The notes under the pieces were generated by a model. It was given only the letters and a program-made list of their open reading frames with translations, made no database searches and was not told the origin of the DNA. Positions 13,305-20,596 of a DNA stretch of 32,087 bases are shown here, piece after piece. This DNA is from Candidatus Sungiibacteriota bacterium (GTDB lineage Bacteria; Patescibacteriota; Minisyncoccia; Sungbacterales; HO2-52-23), in NCBI GenBank assembly GCA_016186095.1, contig JACPMG010000020.1:1-32087 (forward strand), written 5' to 3'. Each line of letters begins with the position of its first letter. Position 1 is the stretch's first letter. The position numbers and the translations under genes were made by a program.

Positions 13305-16300
13305 TTATAGGGGATCGGGCAGGAACTTTTCAAAATCTAGGGATTCGTTCCCATCGATGAATCGTTTCAGGTGGTCGTAGAGAAGTGGTCGGAAAAGAAT
13401 CGGTCCTGCGGCAGGACCTTCCGCCGGAAGGCCTACTAACGCAATGCCTGTGCTATTTGGCGGGAAGCCGAGTTCGCCGAAAGAGTCCGTGTGTGTGCTT
13501 GCGGGACCCATGAGATAGATCGCGTGATCCGTCACGCTGGCCGTATAGAAATGTTTATCGCCGTAAACTTTCAATGCTACCTTTTTCTGGAAGATGCGCG
13601 GGTAGTTTCCGCGCCGGAGATCGGTACGGATTGCCATTAGCAACGGATCGCCCCAGTTAACGTTCATGGCCGGAGGAGTATTGCGGAAGTCAAGCCCCCA
13701 TTCATATCCGCCGGGCGCCTGTATCGTGCCGAATGATATGAAATCATTTCCGTAGATAGGCCCTTTTACAAGCCGTTCAAGGAGCTCGTCTTTATCGTTC
13801 CAGAAAGGAACTGCCCTTAAAAGGTCGCGGAGGAAGATGGAAAGGATTCTGCCTTCAGCAAGATGTCGAAGGACGGTTTTCAGAGAATGATTGCCGGTAC
13901 CAAGATTAATCATACCAGGGTCGCGCCTATCGTAAGGGATGGCGACGCGATCGCGGGGAGTAAGTTCGCTGATCCCACGCAGTACTAGTCCCGACTGAAG
14001 AGTCCGGCGAAGAATGGCGTCAAAGATGTCAACGTTGGGCTTGAGATGACCATCGTGGAACTCTTCAAGCTGGTCGCCGAACCAATCAATACCACGTACG
14101 TTGAACTGCTGGAGCGCGAAGAGTACGCCTTGGGTATGCAGTTCGTCTTTCTTTTTGCTGTCGCGGGCCCGCTTAGACTTTTCGCGTATTTCGCCAAGGT
14201 GCTTCTCTATGAGCCAATAGGGCATCTGATTCGGGTGCGGTTGACGATAAGCGTTAAAGTGGTCGGCCTGATTAGGATCATCGCAGATTGCGTAGCCGTG
14301 AATCGGAGGTGGATTACTCGGTCCGTAACCTGCCGCACGGAGCATATGGAAAAATGCTTCTCCGGGACCCAAACGGACACCTCGATCTTTCCACAATGCT
14401 TCTCGGGCTTTACCACCGACATGTTTGTCTGTCTCAATTAGCCAGTACAAATACCTTGGTTTACTCTCAAGCTGCTTTTTCTTCCGGCGCTCATGTGCGG
14501 CCAATGCTTCAATGCGGATTGGACTTACGCTGATAACCCCGTTGATACAACTGACGAGCAGTACTCCGGGTTTGACCTGTTCGTTGCGGACGAGGCGGGC
14601 GAACTGTTCTTGGCTATCCACCACGGTTTTCAGTTTTTCTCGTACGAAGGCATCGTTTATGCAATCCGGCGCCACGCATACAAGGGCGGAGCCGCGCTGT
14701 CCTTCAGCATCAACTTCGCGCGCGGTTTCGGCGTAGCGAAGCGCATGCGGAGAACCAATTATAGTAAGGTCTGCCATCTCTTCTCGAATTACAGCCGGTC
14801 CGCAGCTATTGGTGAAGTCGGCAAGAAGAGTGTCCGTAACACCTAGGCGCCCCGGAATATGCAGCTTGACCATTTTGTCGCCTACTTTGTAGATGATATT
14901 GCCAAGACTGGTTACCTTGCATTTCGGGAGAATGCTTTCAAAGAGCATAGCCATGTGCCCGATGGCCCTTTTCCTGGAACGTTGCCAACGAGGATCGTTA
15001 ATGTTGGTGATTTTGGTGCGCTGGACGAGTTCTTTCAGCGCAGCGAGCTCCTGTTTGAGAACTTCGGCTCGGCGCGAAAGAGCTGCTGTATCGGTGGCGA
15101 TTTCGGCAAGTTCCGAGCTGGCTTCCTCGTCGCTGCCGCCAGCGGCCTGGAGACGCGCGTCAAGTATTTCACGCCGCTCGTCCAATTTACGGAGCTGTTT
15201 TACGGCTTCCGTATATGCGCTTTCTGCCGCAGCCGCTTCTGCTCTTGCCTCGGCCTGGTCCATCAACATAGAATGATGGTCAGTCCAGTAGGTAGCGGCG
15301 TCAACGATCTTAGAATCGTACGGACCGAAAGAAATGAAGATCGGACCCAAGTACTCCGGCACAGTACGAGTCGGGTTTTCTTCCTCGTCTTTATCGGGAC
15401 GCCAAGTAACCTTGTGATATCCTTTCATCACTGTTTTTAGGAGCTCTTCTCGCGTAACGTATATGATGCGTTCATTTTCTCCACCGTTCCTGCTGATCAT
15501 CTGTCTGACACGTTCTTGATACGCAGGCGCAAGAAGATCAAGATCTACGTCAATGCCGGACAGGAGCGCCCGCGTAACGCGCGACGGCCCCGCGGCTTTC
15601 AGGGTGTTGATAAAGGTCATGTTCATCATGAGGACAGCATCAACCTTGCGGTACTCCGCTTCGGCAAGAGCCCGCCGGACTGCGTTCGCTTTCATGATGG
15701 GGTCGTGGACGAGGCCGAGGTTGGCACCGTTAATGACAAGGATGCACCAGTTTTTTCCAGTAGTCGGTATGACGCATGGGTTGGCGAAAGACGTGTCAGG
15801 AAGCTCAAAGTTTTGCCAACGCAACAAGGCGTCTTCGCCCATGAAACGGTTAATGCCGGGTAGAGTTGGCGTAGGAAATAGATCTGGCCTTGTGATTTTG
15901 TTGGTAACGCCGCGCAACCACTCGGCCTTTTTCTCGACCATAGCAGGCGGGATGTACGGATGATAGCGCGTGAACCTTTCCAGCGGCATTTCGCGTCTGA
16001 TGATTTCAGTGAGCGTCGTGATCGTACCTTTGGGTCCTTCCGTCCAGACGACTCTGTTGAGAACAAAGAAAAACTTCTCTTTGGTCAATTCGTATTGCGA
16101 TCGCTCCATGCCTTCCCGGAACTCCTCTTTTAGTTTGGCATAGACCGCGTCAGGTCCGCCCTCTTCGGTCAGGACGCCACGCTGTATTAGCTCAACCATC
16201 CGCGCCTCAATTGCTTTTTCGATCTGACCAGAGGTTTTATACCCATGCGCAATCTGCACCCGGTTTCGCATCTCCCCAAAATATCTGGCGGCCTTGCTTA

Positions 16301-17123
16301 GACCCTGTTCGCTTATGGGCTCGCCAATGATTCGCGACCACTTATCGCAGTAGTCGGCATTGGTATGTCCCGGCAGGCGAAAATCGGAGCGAAAGTCAAC
16401 AAGAAATTCTTGTCTTTGTTCGGTCGTGAGCCGAGGCCACCAATTGACATTCGCTCCTTGCGGCGTACTGAGTTCGAGCGCAGCCGCTTTGGCGGCAGCA
16501 TATGTCTCTTCAGACATCCCCCAGCCAAGCGGGGCGGTCACCCCCTGTATTTCCAGAGCGGCAAGGCGGGCGTCGTCGAGATGCTCGAGGTGCTTATGCA
16601 ATGAATTCATCGTTACGCTTCCTTCAAACCCGGCATCTTTCAGCTTTTCGGCGGTTTCTTGCCAGAGGCGACGTAGTTCTCTCCTACCCCCAAGAGTATT
16701 GCGGGTGAACTGTGTAGACTGTCTTGCGGCTTCGGCAAGAATCCGGTCGTGCTCGTCAGTCCAGACAAGACTTTCAGGCCTAGTGCGACGGATTCTGTTT
16801 GCACTCATCATTTTCTCAATCCTCGCCTTAGAACAAGAACAGCGAGCCTCAAGATCAGGCCACGAATCGTCTTTATGTTCCCGAAGGTCCGCAATTCTTT
16901 CTGGAGTCCACTTTTTGGGGAGTTTGGTCTCATTGGGCGCCGAGTCCCTGTCGCGCCTGATGTCGTAGCGGCCCATCACTTCTCTCAGGGTTTTAACCGT
17001 ACGATGGCCGAACATCCTGCTCAACCTGCTCCACGGGTCGTTTCTATGTTCCTCAAGTTTCTTCAATCTCGCGCGGCCATTCTCCAACCAGTAAGTGTTG
17101 TCTGGGCTCACTCCGCTACTCAT
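13305..17123 (-). CDS. Giant protein: Myb/SANT-like repeats plus two tandem metallophosphoesterase-like halves
   Basis: 1272 residues. Residues 11-58 and 71-115 are two copies of a Trp-containing helix-turn-helix-like unit (WxxE..RL..L..HR.DPWSRL / WTPERIADLREHKDDSWPDL), each ending IRRxR. A third, weaker copy starts at WTDEHDRIL (121). Two segments then follow the calcineurin-like phosphoesterase motif order. First half: LVINGANLG (463-471; DxH lost), DAVLMMNMTFIN (495-506; GD lost), FISFGPYDSKI (596-606; GNHD altered) and LTIIGSPHA (787-795; GHxH altered). Second half: IETDKHVGG (896-904; DxH kept), YAICDDPNQADH (944-955), LGTGNHSLKT (1074-1083; GNH kept) and KVYGDKHFY (1185-1193; GxxH). 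A coiled coil (620-705) lies inside the first half. An AGGGAG SD precedes the ATG. The family assignment is by motif pattern only. Confidence 0.6.
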   Translation of the reverse strand: MSSGVSPDNTYWLENGRARLKKLEEHRNDPWSRLSRMFGHRTVKTLREVMGRYDIRRDRDSAPNETKLPKKWTPERIADLREHKDDSWPDLEARCSCSKARIEKMMSANRIRRTRPESLVWTDEHDRILAEAARQSTQFTRNTLGGRRELRRLWQETAEKLKDAGFEGSVTMNSLHKHLEHLDDARLAALEIQGVTAPLGWGMSEETYAAAKAAALELSTPQGANVNWWPRLTTEQRQEFLVDFRSDFRLPGHTNADYCDKWSRIIGEPISEQGLSKAARYFGEMRNRVQIAHGYKTSGQIEKAIEARMVELIQRGVLTEEGGPDAVYAKLKEEFREGMERSQYELTKEKFFFVLNRVVWTEGPKGTITTLTEIIRREMPLERFTRYHPYIPPAMVEKKAEWLRGVTNKITRPDLFPTPTLPGINRFMGEDALLRWQNFELPDTSFANPCVIPTTGKNWCILVINGANLGLVHDPIMKANAVRRALAEAEYRKVDAVLMMNMTFINTLKAAGPSRVTRALLSGIDVDLDLLAPAYQERVRQMISRNGGENERIIYVTREELLKTVMKGYHKVTWRPDKDEEENPTRTVPEYLGPIFISFGPYDSKIVDAATYWTDHHSMLMDQAEARAEAAAAESAYTEAVKQLRKLDERREILDARLQAAGGSDEEASSELAEIATDTAALSRRAEVLKQELAALKELVQRTKITNINDPRWQRSRKRAIGHMAMLFESILPKCKVTSLGNIIYKVGDKMVKLHIPGRLGVTDTLLADFTNSCGPAVIREEMADLTIIGSPHALRYAETAREVDAEGQRGSALVCVAPDCINDAFVREKLKTVVDSQEQFARLVRNEQVKPGVLLVSCINGVISVSPIRIEALAAHERRKKKQLESKPRYLYWLIETDKHVGGKAREALWKDRGVRLGPGEAFFHMLRAAGYGPSNPPPIHGYAICDDPNQADHFNAYRQPHPNQMPYWLIEKHLGEIREKSKRARDSKKKDELHTQGVLFALQQFNVRGIDWFGDQLEEFHDGHLKPNVDIFDAILRRTLQSGLVLRGISELTPRDRVAIPYDRRDPGMINLGTGNHSLKTVLRHLAEGRILSIFLRDLLRAVPFWNDKDELLERLVKGPIYGNDFISFGTIQAPGGYEWGLDFRNTPPAMNVNWGDPLLMAIRTDLRRGNYPRIFQKKVALKVYGDKHFYTASVTDHAIYLMGPASTHTDSFGELGFPPNSTGIALVGLPAEGPAAGPILFRPLLYDHLKRFIDGNESLDFEKFLPDPL

Positions 17124-17252
17124 TTGTTTGCGCTCCCTAGAGTGTCAATGATCTTGCTTTCAGTATGTATGCGGATAAGGGTATGTAAACTTCACAAAGA
17201 GGTGAAGATGTGGTGAAATAATTTTTTTGCTCGCCGATGTACTACGGCGGAT

Positions 17253-17279
17253 TATGCGCAACATCAGATGTTGCGCATA
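17253..17279. repeat. 27-bp palindrome upstream of the giant gene
   Basis: TATGCGCAACATC (17253-17265) and GATGTTGCGCATA (17267-17279) pair perfectly around a single A. It lies between the terminator of the ASCH-like gene and the giant gene. It may be a regulator site or an extra transcription stop. Confidence 0.6.
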
Positions 17280-17294
17280 TTAATATATGTAATT

Positions 17295-17327
17295 AAAAAA
17301 GCCGCGAGTATTATGTACTCTGCGGTT
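17295..17327 (-). terminator. Terminator overlapping the stop codon of the ASCH-like gene
   Basis: CCGC and GAGTA pair with TACTC and GCGG (17302-17325, one bulge), followed by CTTTTTT on the minus strand. The stop codon (17311-17313) lies in the loop. Confidence 0.75.
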
Positions 17328-17742
17328 CTGTTTTTTGTCGGATTTGTTCCTGCAGATCCTCCGGCAGGAATCCGGCGATTGGCCGTCCGTTAATACGAGG
17401 AATTCTTAAGGCGTTTATGGCCGCTTCGCTTTCGTCGGTCAGCCCCGGGTAATATCCGCGCATAATTTCCATCATGTCGGTGTGAGACATCTCGGGATCA
17501 TTGAAGTGGGCCCACTTGGCGCGTTCCTCATCTGTAATATCCTTGAATCTTTTCACGACTGTGTCCTCCGTGACTTCTAAGAGAAGCGATATGCCATCCA
17601 TGAAGTGCCCCTCAATTAATTGTCCTTTTTTGAAATCGTTTGAACCTTCGCGATATATACGAAAATCCAGACATTCTTCTCCGGTAAGAAAATTTTGAAT
17701 AAGCCCCTCTACGAAAATCAGCCGCCATGCCTGCTTGGCCAT
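17311..17742 (-). CDS. ASCH/PUA-like domain protein (tentative)
   Basis: 143 residues. It opens with hydrophobic strands and a short FLTGEECLDFRIY motif, then FKKGQLIEGHF, a strand LLLEVTEDTVVKRF, and DITDEERAKW. The order F..fltG.k..e.R....f..Gq.i, then v..v..rf.dit.eea, resembles ASCH domains, PUA-fold modules that bind RNA or modified nucleosides. The C-terminal half (MSHTDMMEIMRGYYPG onwards) is less familiar. A strong SD (GGAGG, 8 bases before the ATG) and its own terminator mark it as an independent unit. The function is unproven. Confidence 0.6.
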   Translation of the reverse strand: MAKQAWRLIFVEGLIQNFLTGEECLDFRIYREGSNDFKKGQLIEGHFMDGISLLLEVTEDTVVKRFKDITDEERAKWAHFNDPEMSHTDMMEIMRGYYPGLTDESEAAINALRIPRINGRPIAGFLPEDLQEQIRQKTEPQST

Positions 17743-17808
17743 CGCCTATCCTCCGTGTGGATCTGAAACGAAATGTACTCTGCCGTCAATCTCCGGTCAA
17801 GCGTTTTT

Positions 17809-17985
17809 CTACCGACGGAGACGACGTGCGGCAATGCTTCCTACAAAACATAGTGCCGGTATGGATGCCCAGAGAACAAGTTTTGGGAGATTCACGGATA
17901 GTTCTGTGAACATAATGGTTACCAGTCCCCCGAGTAGCCACGCTGTTCCGATAAGCCCAACTGCCAGAAGCGTTTTGGATAGCAT
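17809..17985 (-). CDS. Small two-helix membrane protein
   Basis: 58 residues. The ATG at 17985 is chosen because GGAGG sits 6 bases upstream; a longer reading from 18036 would translate this SD. Two hydrophobic helices (about residues 5-25 and 32-50) are joined by a short loop, with a basic C-terminus (ARRLRR) that would face the cytosol. I do not recognise the family. It lies 66 bp upstream of the ASCH-like gene on the same strand, and a 14-bp palindrome (18004-18017) sits just before its SD. Small hydrophobic proteins next to regulators can be toxins or holin-like, but nothing here proves that. Confidence 0.6.
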   Translation of the reverse strand: MLSKTLLAVGLIGTAWLLGGLVTIMFTELSVNLPKLVLWASIPALCFVGSIAARRLRR

Positions 17986-18003
17986 CTTTTGCCTCCATTG
18001 GAT

Positions 18004-18017
18004 TTGTACCGGTACAA
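18004..18017. promoter_or_regulatory. Palindromic operator candidate TTGTACCGGTACAA
   Basis: A perfect 14-bp palindrome located 19 bp upstream of the two-helix peptide's start codon, in the divergent region shared with the triplicated membrane protein gene. It is a plausible dimeric repressor site. Confidence 0.4.
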
Positions 18018-18175
18018 GCGTAGCAAAATCCGACAAAATTACAAGGAATATTTTCCCGGGCGTAAGTACAAACCAGTAAGACAGCTTTTCTACCCGTTTG
18101 TGGATAACTTTTATTGATTTGTTTGCAAAGTATTGCTACGAATAGCGTGGGTCTCTGAAAAGGGAGCAAAAGATA

Positions 18176-19399
18176 ATGGCAGAGGCCAAAAGTAGCTCCA
18201 AGAATCTGTGGCTTATTATCTTTCTGCTAGTTGTGGTTGCGGTCCAGATTATGTGGACTCCGCAGACAGCAGTGGCGATTTTCACAATGGCCGCTCTCGC
18301 CTATTTGCAGAATATTACCTTCTCTCTTACTAGTCGTGCACGTACGAGGAATCATGCGCCGTATCATTTCATCGCGTCTGTTAGTGCCAGCCTTGTATGG
18401 TTTTTGACTTTCCGCACTCTCGTGCTTGCGAAGATGTCCATCGAACTTGCGATTCCGTATACTTGCTTCACGGTTCTCGGCAGTTTGACTGGTGCGCAGC
18501 TCTCCATGTGGATCGAGAGGCACATCGGCGCTTTTGCGGACGAGGACACAATGTCTAAGGACGAGAGAGCGCTTCTTGAGCAGAGACGTATTGAGGAAAG
18601 AAAAAGACATTGGTATACCCGTGTCTGGTATTCCGGCGAAGGTAAGGTGAAAACGTCTCCCTTTTTCTGTATTTTTGGTACGCTGTCGGCAGTTCAGATG
18701 ATTTTCGCTTCGTTACCTCTCGGATGGACACTTATGTTGCTTCTTGCGGCGGGTTTCGTGAGGGACATGTCTTACGGAATGCGTACCTGGGTACAAAATA
18801 GAAACAATCAGTCGCTATTACTTGTAGTGAATATTTTTTCTGCCGGAGCGGAGTTTTTTGCATGGGGAGGGCTCTTTAATATGGAAATGCCATGGGCTCT
18901 TTTCCTGCCATACACCGCGGTGAGTACTGGCGGGAGTCTTTTTGGCACTTTCGTTGCCTCTTGGGCGGGCAAGAAACTTGGGGCATCTGCCGACGCGCAC
19001 GTGAAGAAGGGCGAGATGCCGAAGTTCAGCAGGATACCCTATTACATTCTTGGTCTTGTCATGGCCGTACAGCTCTTGTTCTTCAACCCTTACGGCATAT
19101 ATTTTGTCCTTCTTGTCATCGCGGGCAGTTTCATGCGGAGTGTGGCTTATGCCATGGTTTCCAGATCACGCAACAGAAATCATATGGGATACCACTATGT
19201 CTCTTCGCTCCTATCCAACGGCCTGTACTTTGTGACGCTTTACTGGTTTGTTCTGAAGAATCTTGATCCAGTTCTTTCCATACCATTTGTTTCGGCTTCC
19301 ATTATTGGTGGATTGCTTGCTGTGGAGGTCGCTATGCACGTAGAGAAGCGAATCGGAGCAGTTGCCGACGCGCATGCGCTTAAGCCCCAAAAAGCATAA
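18176..19399 (+). CDS. Membrane protein made of three copies of one unit
   Basis: 407 residues with an AGGGAG SD. I see about twelve hydrophobic segments in three blocks. Each block has a charged R.RNxxxxx loop: SRARTRNHAPYH (53-64), TWVQNRNNQSLL (204-215) and SRSRNRNHMGYHY (329-341). Each ends with GSLxG...E..IGAxAD: IGAFAD (117-122), LGASAD (268-273) and IGAVAD (393-398). The spacing is about 125 residues, with a 26-residue charged linker added after block one (DEDTMSKDERALLEQRR...). Blocks one and three keep RNHxxYH; the middle one has lost its histidines. No known transporter family was recognised. It is the first plus-strand gene of the island and ends at a strong terminator. Confidence 0.8.
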   Translation: MAEAKSSSKNLWLIIFLLVVVAVQIMWTPQTAVAIFTMAALAYLQNITFSLTSRARTRNHAPYHFIASVSASLVWFLTFRTLVLAKMSIELAIPYTCFTVLGSLTGAQLSMWIERHIGAFADEDTMSKDERALLEQRRIEERKRHWYTRVWYSGEGKVKTSPFFCIFGTLSAVQMIFASLPLGWTLMLLLAAGFVRDMSYGMRTWVQNRNNQSLLLVVNIFSAGAEFFAWGGLFNMEMPWALFLPYTAVSTGGSLFGTFVASWAGKKLGASADAHVKKGEMPKFSRIPYYILGLVMAVQLLFFNPYGIYFVLLVIAGSFMRSVAYAMVSRSRNRNHMGYHYVSSLLSNGLYFVTLYWFVLKNLDPVLSIPFVSASIIGGLLAVEVAMHVEKRIGAVADAHALKPQKA

Positions 19400-19403
19400 A
19401 CTT

Positions 19404-19426
19404 TCCGGCCCCTCGGCCGGATTTTT
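19404..19426 (+). terminator. Terminator after the triplicated membrane protein gene
   Basis: TCCGGCC-CCTC-GGCCGGA followed by TTTTT: a 7-bp perfect GC-rich stem, five bases past the stop codon. Confidence 0.9.
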
Positions 19427-19441
19427 CTACCTGATGCCATG

Positions 19442-19470
19442 TTTGCATAGCGGCCGGTATTATGTATAAT
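19442..19470 (+). promoter_or_regulatory. Promoter of the lipoprotein gene
   Basis: TTTGCA (19442-19447), a 17-bp spacer and perfect TATAAT (19465-19470), 27 bp before the start codon. Confidence 0.75.
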
Positions 19471-19497
19471 GGCGTGGGATTCAGATGGAGGTCGAGA

Positions 19498-20022
19498 ATG
19501 TTCAGAAAGGATCTCGGTCTAGTAGCTCTTTTACTTCTTTTAACAGCATGTGCGACTAGCGGCGCTAAGCCAGCGCAGCCGAAACTTTATTTCGGTCAGC
19601 CGGTAGCCGCATATAACTCACAAACCGTTGAACGTCTTATGCCGGTTATCCAGAAGCAGTTTCCGGGATGGCACATTGAAAATCCTAATCAGTCCAAGCA
19701 CGATCAGGGATACCAGCGCTGGAAAGTTAAGACCGGCACGGGGATGGATTATTACTACAACGAGGTCTTTCCCACGATGAATGGCGGTATTTTTCTGCCA
19801 TTTCCTGACGGCGCCTGGAGCGCCGGGGCTTATAACGAGGCACTCAACATTGAGGGCCGAGGCAACCCCATATGGGAAGTTACGTCAGATGGAGCCATTA
19901 AACAGACGACCACGGAAAAAATGCGTCTCTGGGGCGGAGGAATCTTGAGCGTGCAACAGACGCGCGAGAGAAATAAAGTTCCCTATGATGAGTGGCTGAG
20001 GCGTTTTAAGGAAAAGAAATAA
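19498..20022 (+). CDS. Lipoprotein of unknown function
   Basis: 174 residues. The ATG at 19498 is chosen over an in-frame ATG at 19462, which lies inside the -10 box; GGAGG sits 7 bases before 19498. The N-terminus MFRKDLGLVALLLLLTAC is a textbook lipoprotein signal, with the LTAC lipobox and acylated Cys18. The mature part is a single domain rich in aromatics (YFGQPVAAYN, FPGWHIENPN, DYYYNEVFPTMNGG, GAWSAGAYNEALN); no family recognised. It has its own promoter and terminator. If expressed, it would need the lipoprotein-processing enzymes, so the altered Lnt homologue at 2583-4004 is relevant. Confidence 0.8.
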   Translation: MFRKDLGLVALLLLLTACATSGAKPAQPKLYFGQPVAAYNSQTVERLMPVIQKQFPGWHIENPNQSKHDQGYQRWKVKTGTGMDYYYNEVFPTMNGGIFLPFPDGAWSAGAYNEALNIEGRGNPIWEVTSDGAIKQTTTEKMRLWGGGILSVQQTRERNKVPYDEWLRRFKEKK

Positions 20023-20025
20023 TTT

Positions 20026-20049
20026 TCCGGTCACCTATGGCCGGATTTT
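20026..20049 (+). terminator. Terminator after the lipoprotein gene
   Basis: TCCGGTCA-CCTA-TGGCCGGA (8 bp with one G-T pair) followed by TTTT, 3 bp past the stop codon. Its core resembles the terminator at 19404-19426. Confidence 0.8.
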
Positions 20050-20107
20050 AAGTTTGGCGATAAGGCCTCCGGGCGATGCAGAGCTATTGAATCTATCGAC
20101 GTCTTTC

Positions 20108-20136
20108 TTGACAAAATAATGGCTATATGCTATTTT
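20108..20136 (+). promoter_or_regulatory. Promoter of the 110-residue orphan gene
   Basis: Perfect TTGACA (20108-20113), a 17-bp spacer and TATTTT (20131-20136). Confidence 0.65.
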
Positions 20137-20167
20137 TATCTCGGTTCTGCCAAAATAGGAGAATGTG

Positions 20168-20500
20168 ATGAAGGCCTTCAAGATTGTTGTCGACGCTGGA
20201 GATCCGCCTTTCCCCGAAGGAGCGGTTGTGCTGAAACGTGATGGGCAGTATCTAATGATTACTCCCAAGTCGGGCGGATATACGGTGGAGGAGTTTTCTG
20301 GAGAACATGACCAAGCAATTAGGGAGAGTCCTCGCTTTGAAGAAGTGGAGGTTCCTGACTCTCTGTGGGATGTTGTTCTAAAGTATAGAGATGCTCAGGA
20401 GGGTGATTCTAAGAGGGGAGAGGAAAAAGCCATAGAGGATTTGAGAGAAACTCTGGGTCCTGAATTGATGGTTTTCGTCCATGTTGGAGGAGTAACATAA
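20168..20500 (+). CDS. Small acidic orphan protein
   Basis: 110 residues. The ATG at 20168 follows AGGAG by 6 bases; a GTG one codon earlier is also possible. The protein begins with a strand-rich part (FKIVVDAGDPPFPEGAVVLKR, in pieces FKIVVDAGD and GAVVLKRDGQYLMI), continues acidic (VEEFSGEHDQAI, EEVEVPDSLWDVVLKY) and ends with a helix and hydrophobic strand (ELMVFVHVGGV). I recognise no family. Promoter, SD, ORF and terminator form a closed single-gene cassette, as for the neighbouring lipoprotein. Confidence 0.65.
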   Translation: MKAFKIVVDAGDPPFPEGAVVLKRDGQYLMITPKSGGYTVEEFSGEHDQAIRESPRFEEVEVPDSLWDVVLKYRDAQEGDSKRGEEKAIEDLRETLGPELMVFVHVGGVT

Positions 20501-20509
20501 AGAGATCTG

Positions 20510-20539
20510 TAGCGTCCCGCCCGGACGCTATTTATTTTT
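20510..20539 (+). terminator. Terminator after the 110-residue orphan gene
   Basis: TAGCGTCC-CGCCC-GGACGCTA (8-bp perfect stem) followed by TTTATTTTT. Confidence 0.9.
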
Positions 20540-20552
20540 GTTTTGAGATTTT

Positions 20553-20585
20553 ATTTCTAGTCAACACTCGGTGTTGACTAGAAAT
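20553..20585. repeat. GTCAACAC palindrome, copy 2
   Basis: 15-bp perfect arms, ATTTCTAGTCAACAC (20553-20567) and GTGTTGACTAGAAAT (20571-20585), loop TCG. It lies between the convergent ends of the orphan gene and the guaB-family gene, 11 bp past the latter's stop codon. Confidence 0.85.
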
Positions 20586-20596
20586 AGGCCCATTTT

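Noticed and set aside
14859-15440. 193-codon open frame on the plus strand inside the giant gene
   Set aside because: Antisense to the giant gene, no SD, no recognisable domain.
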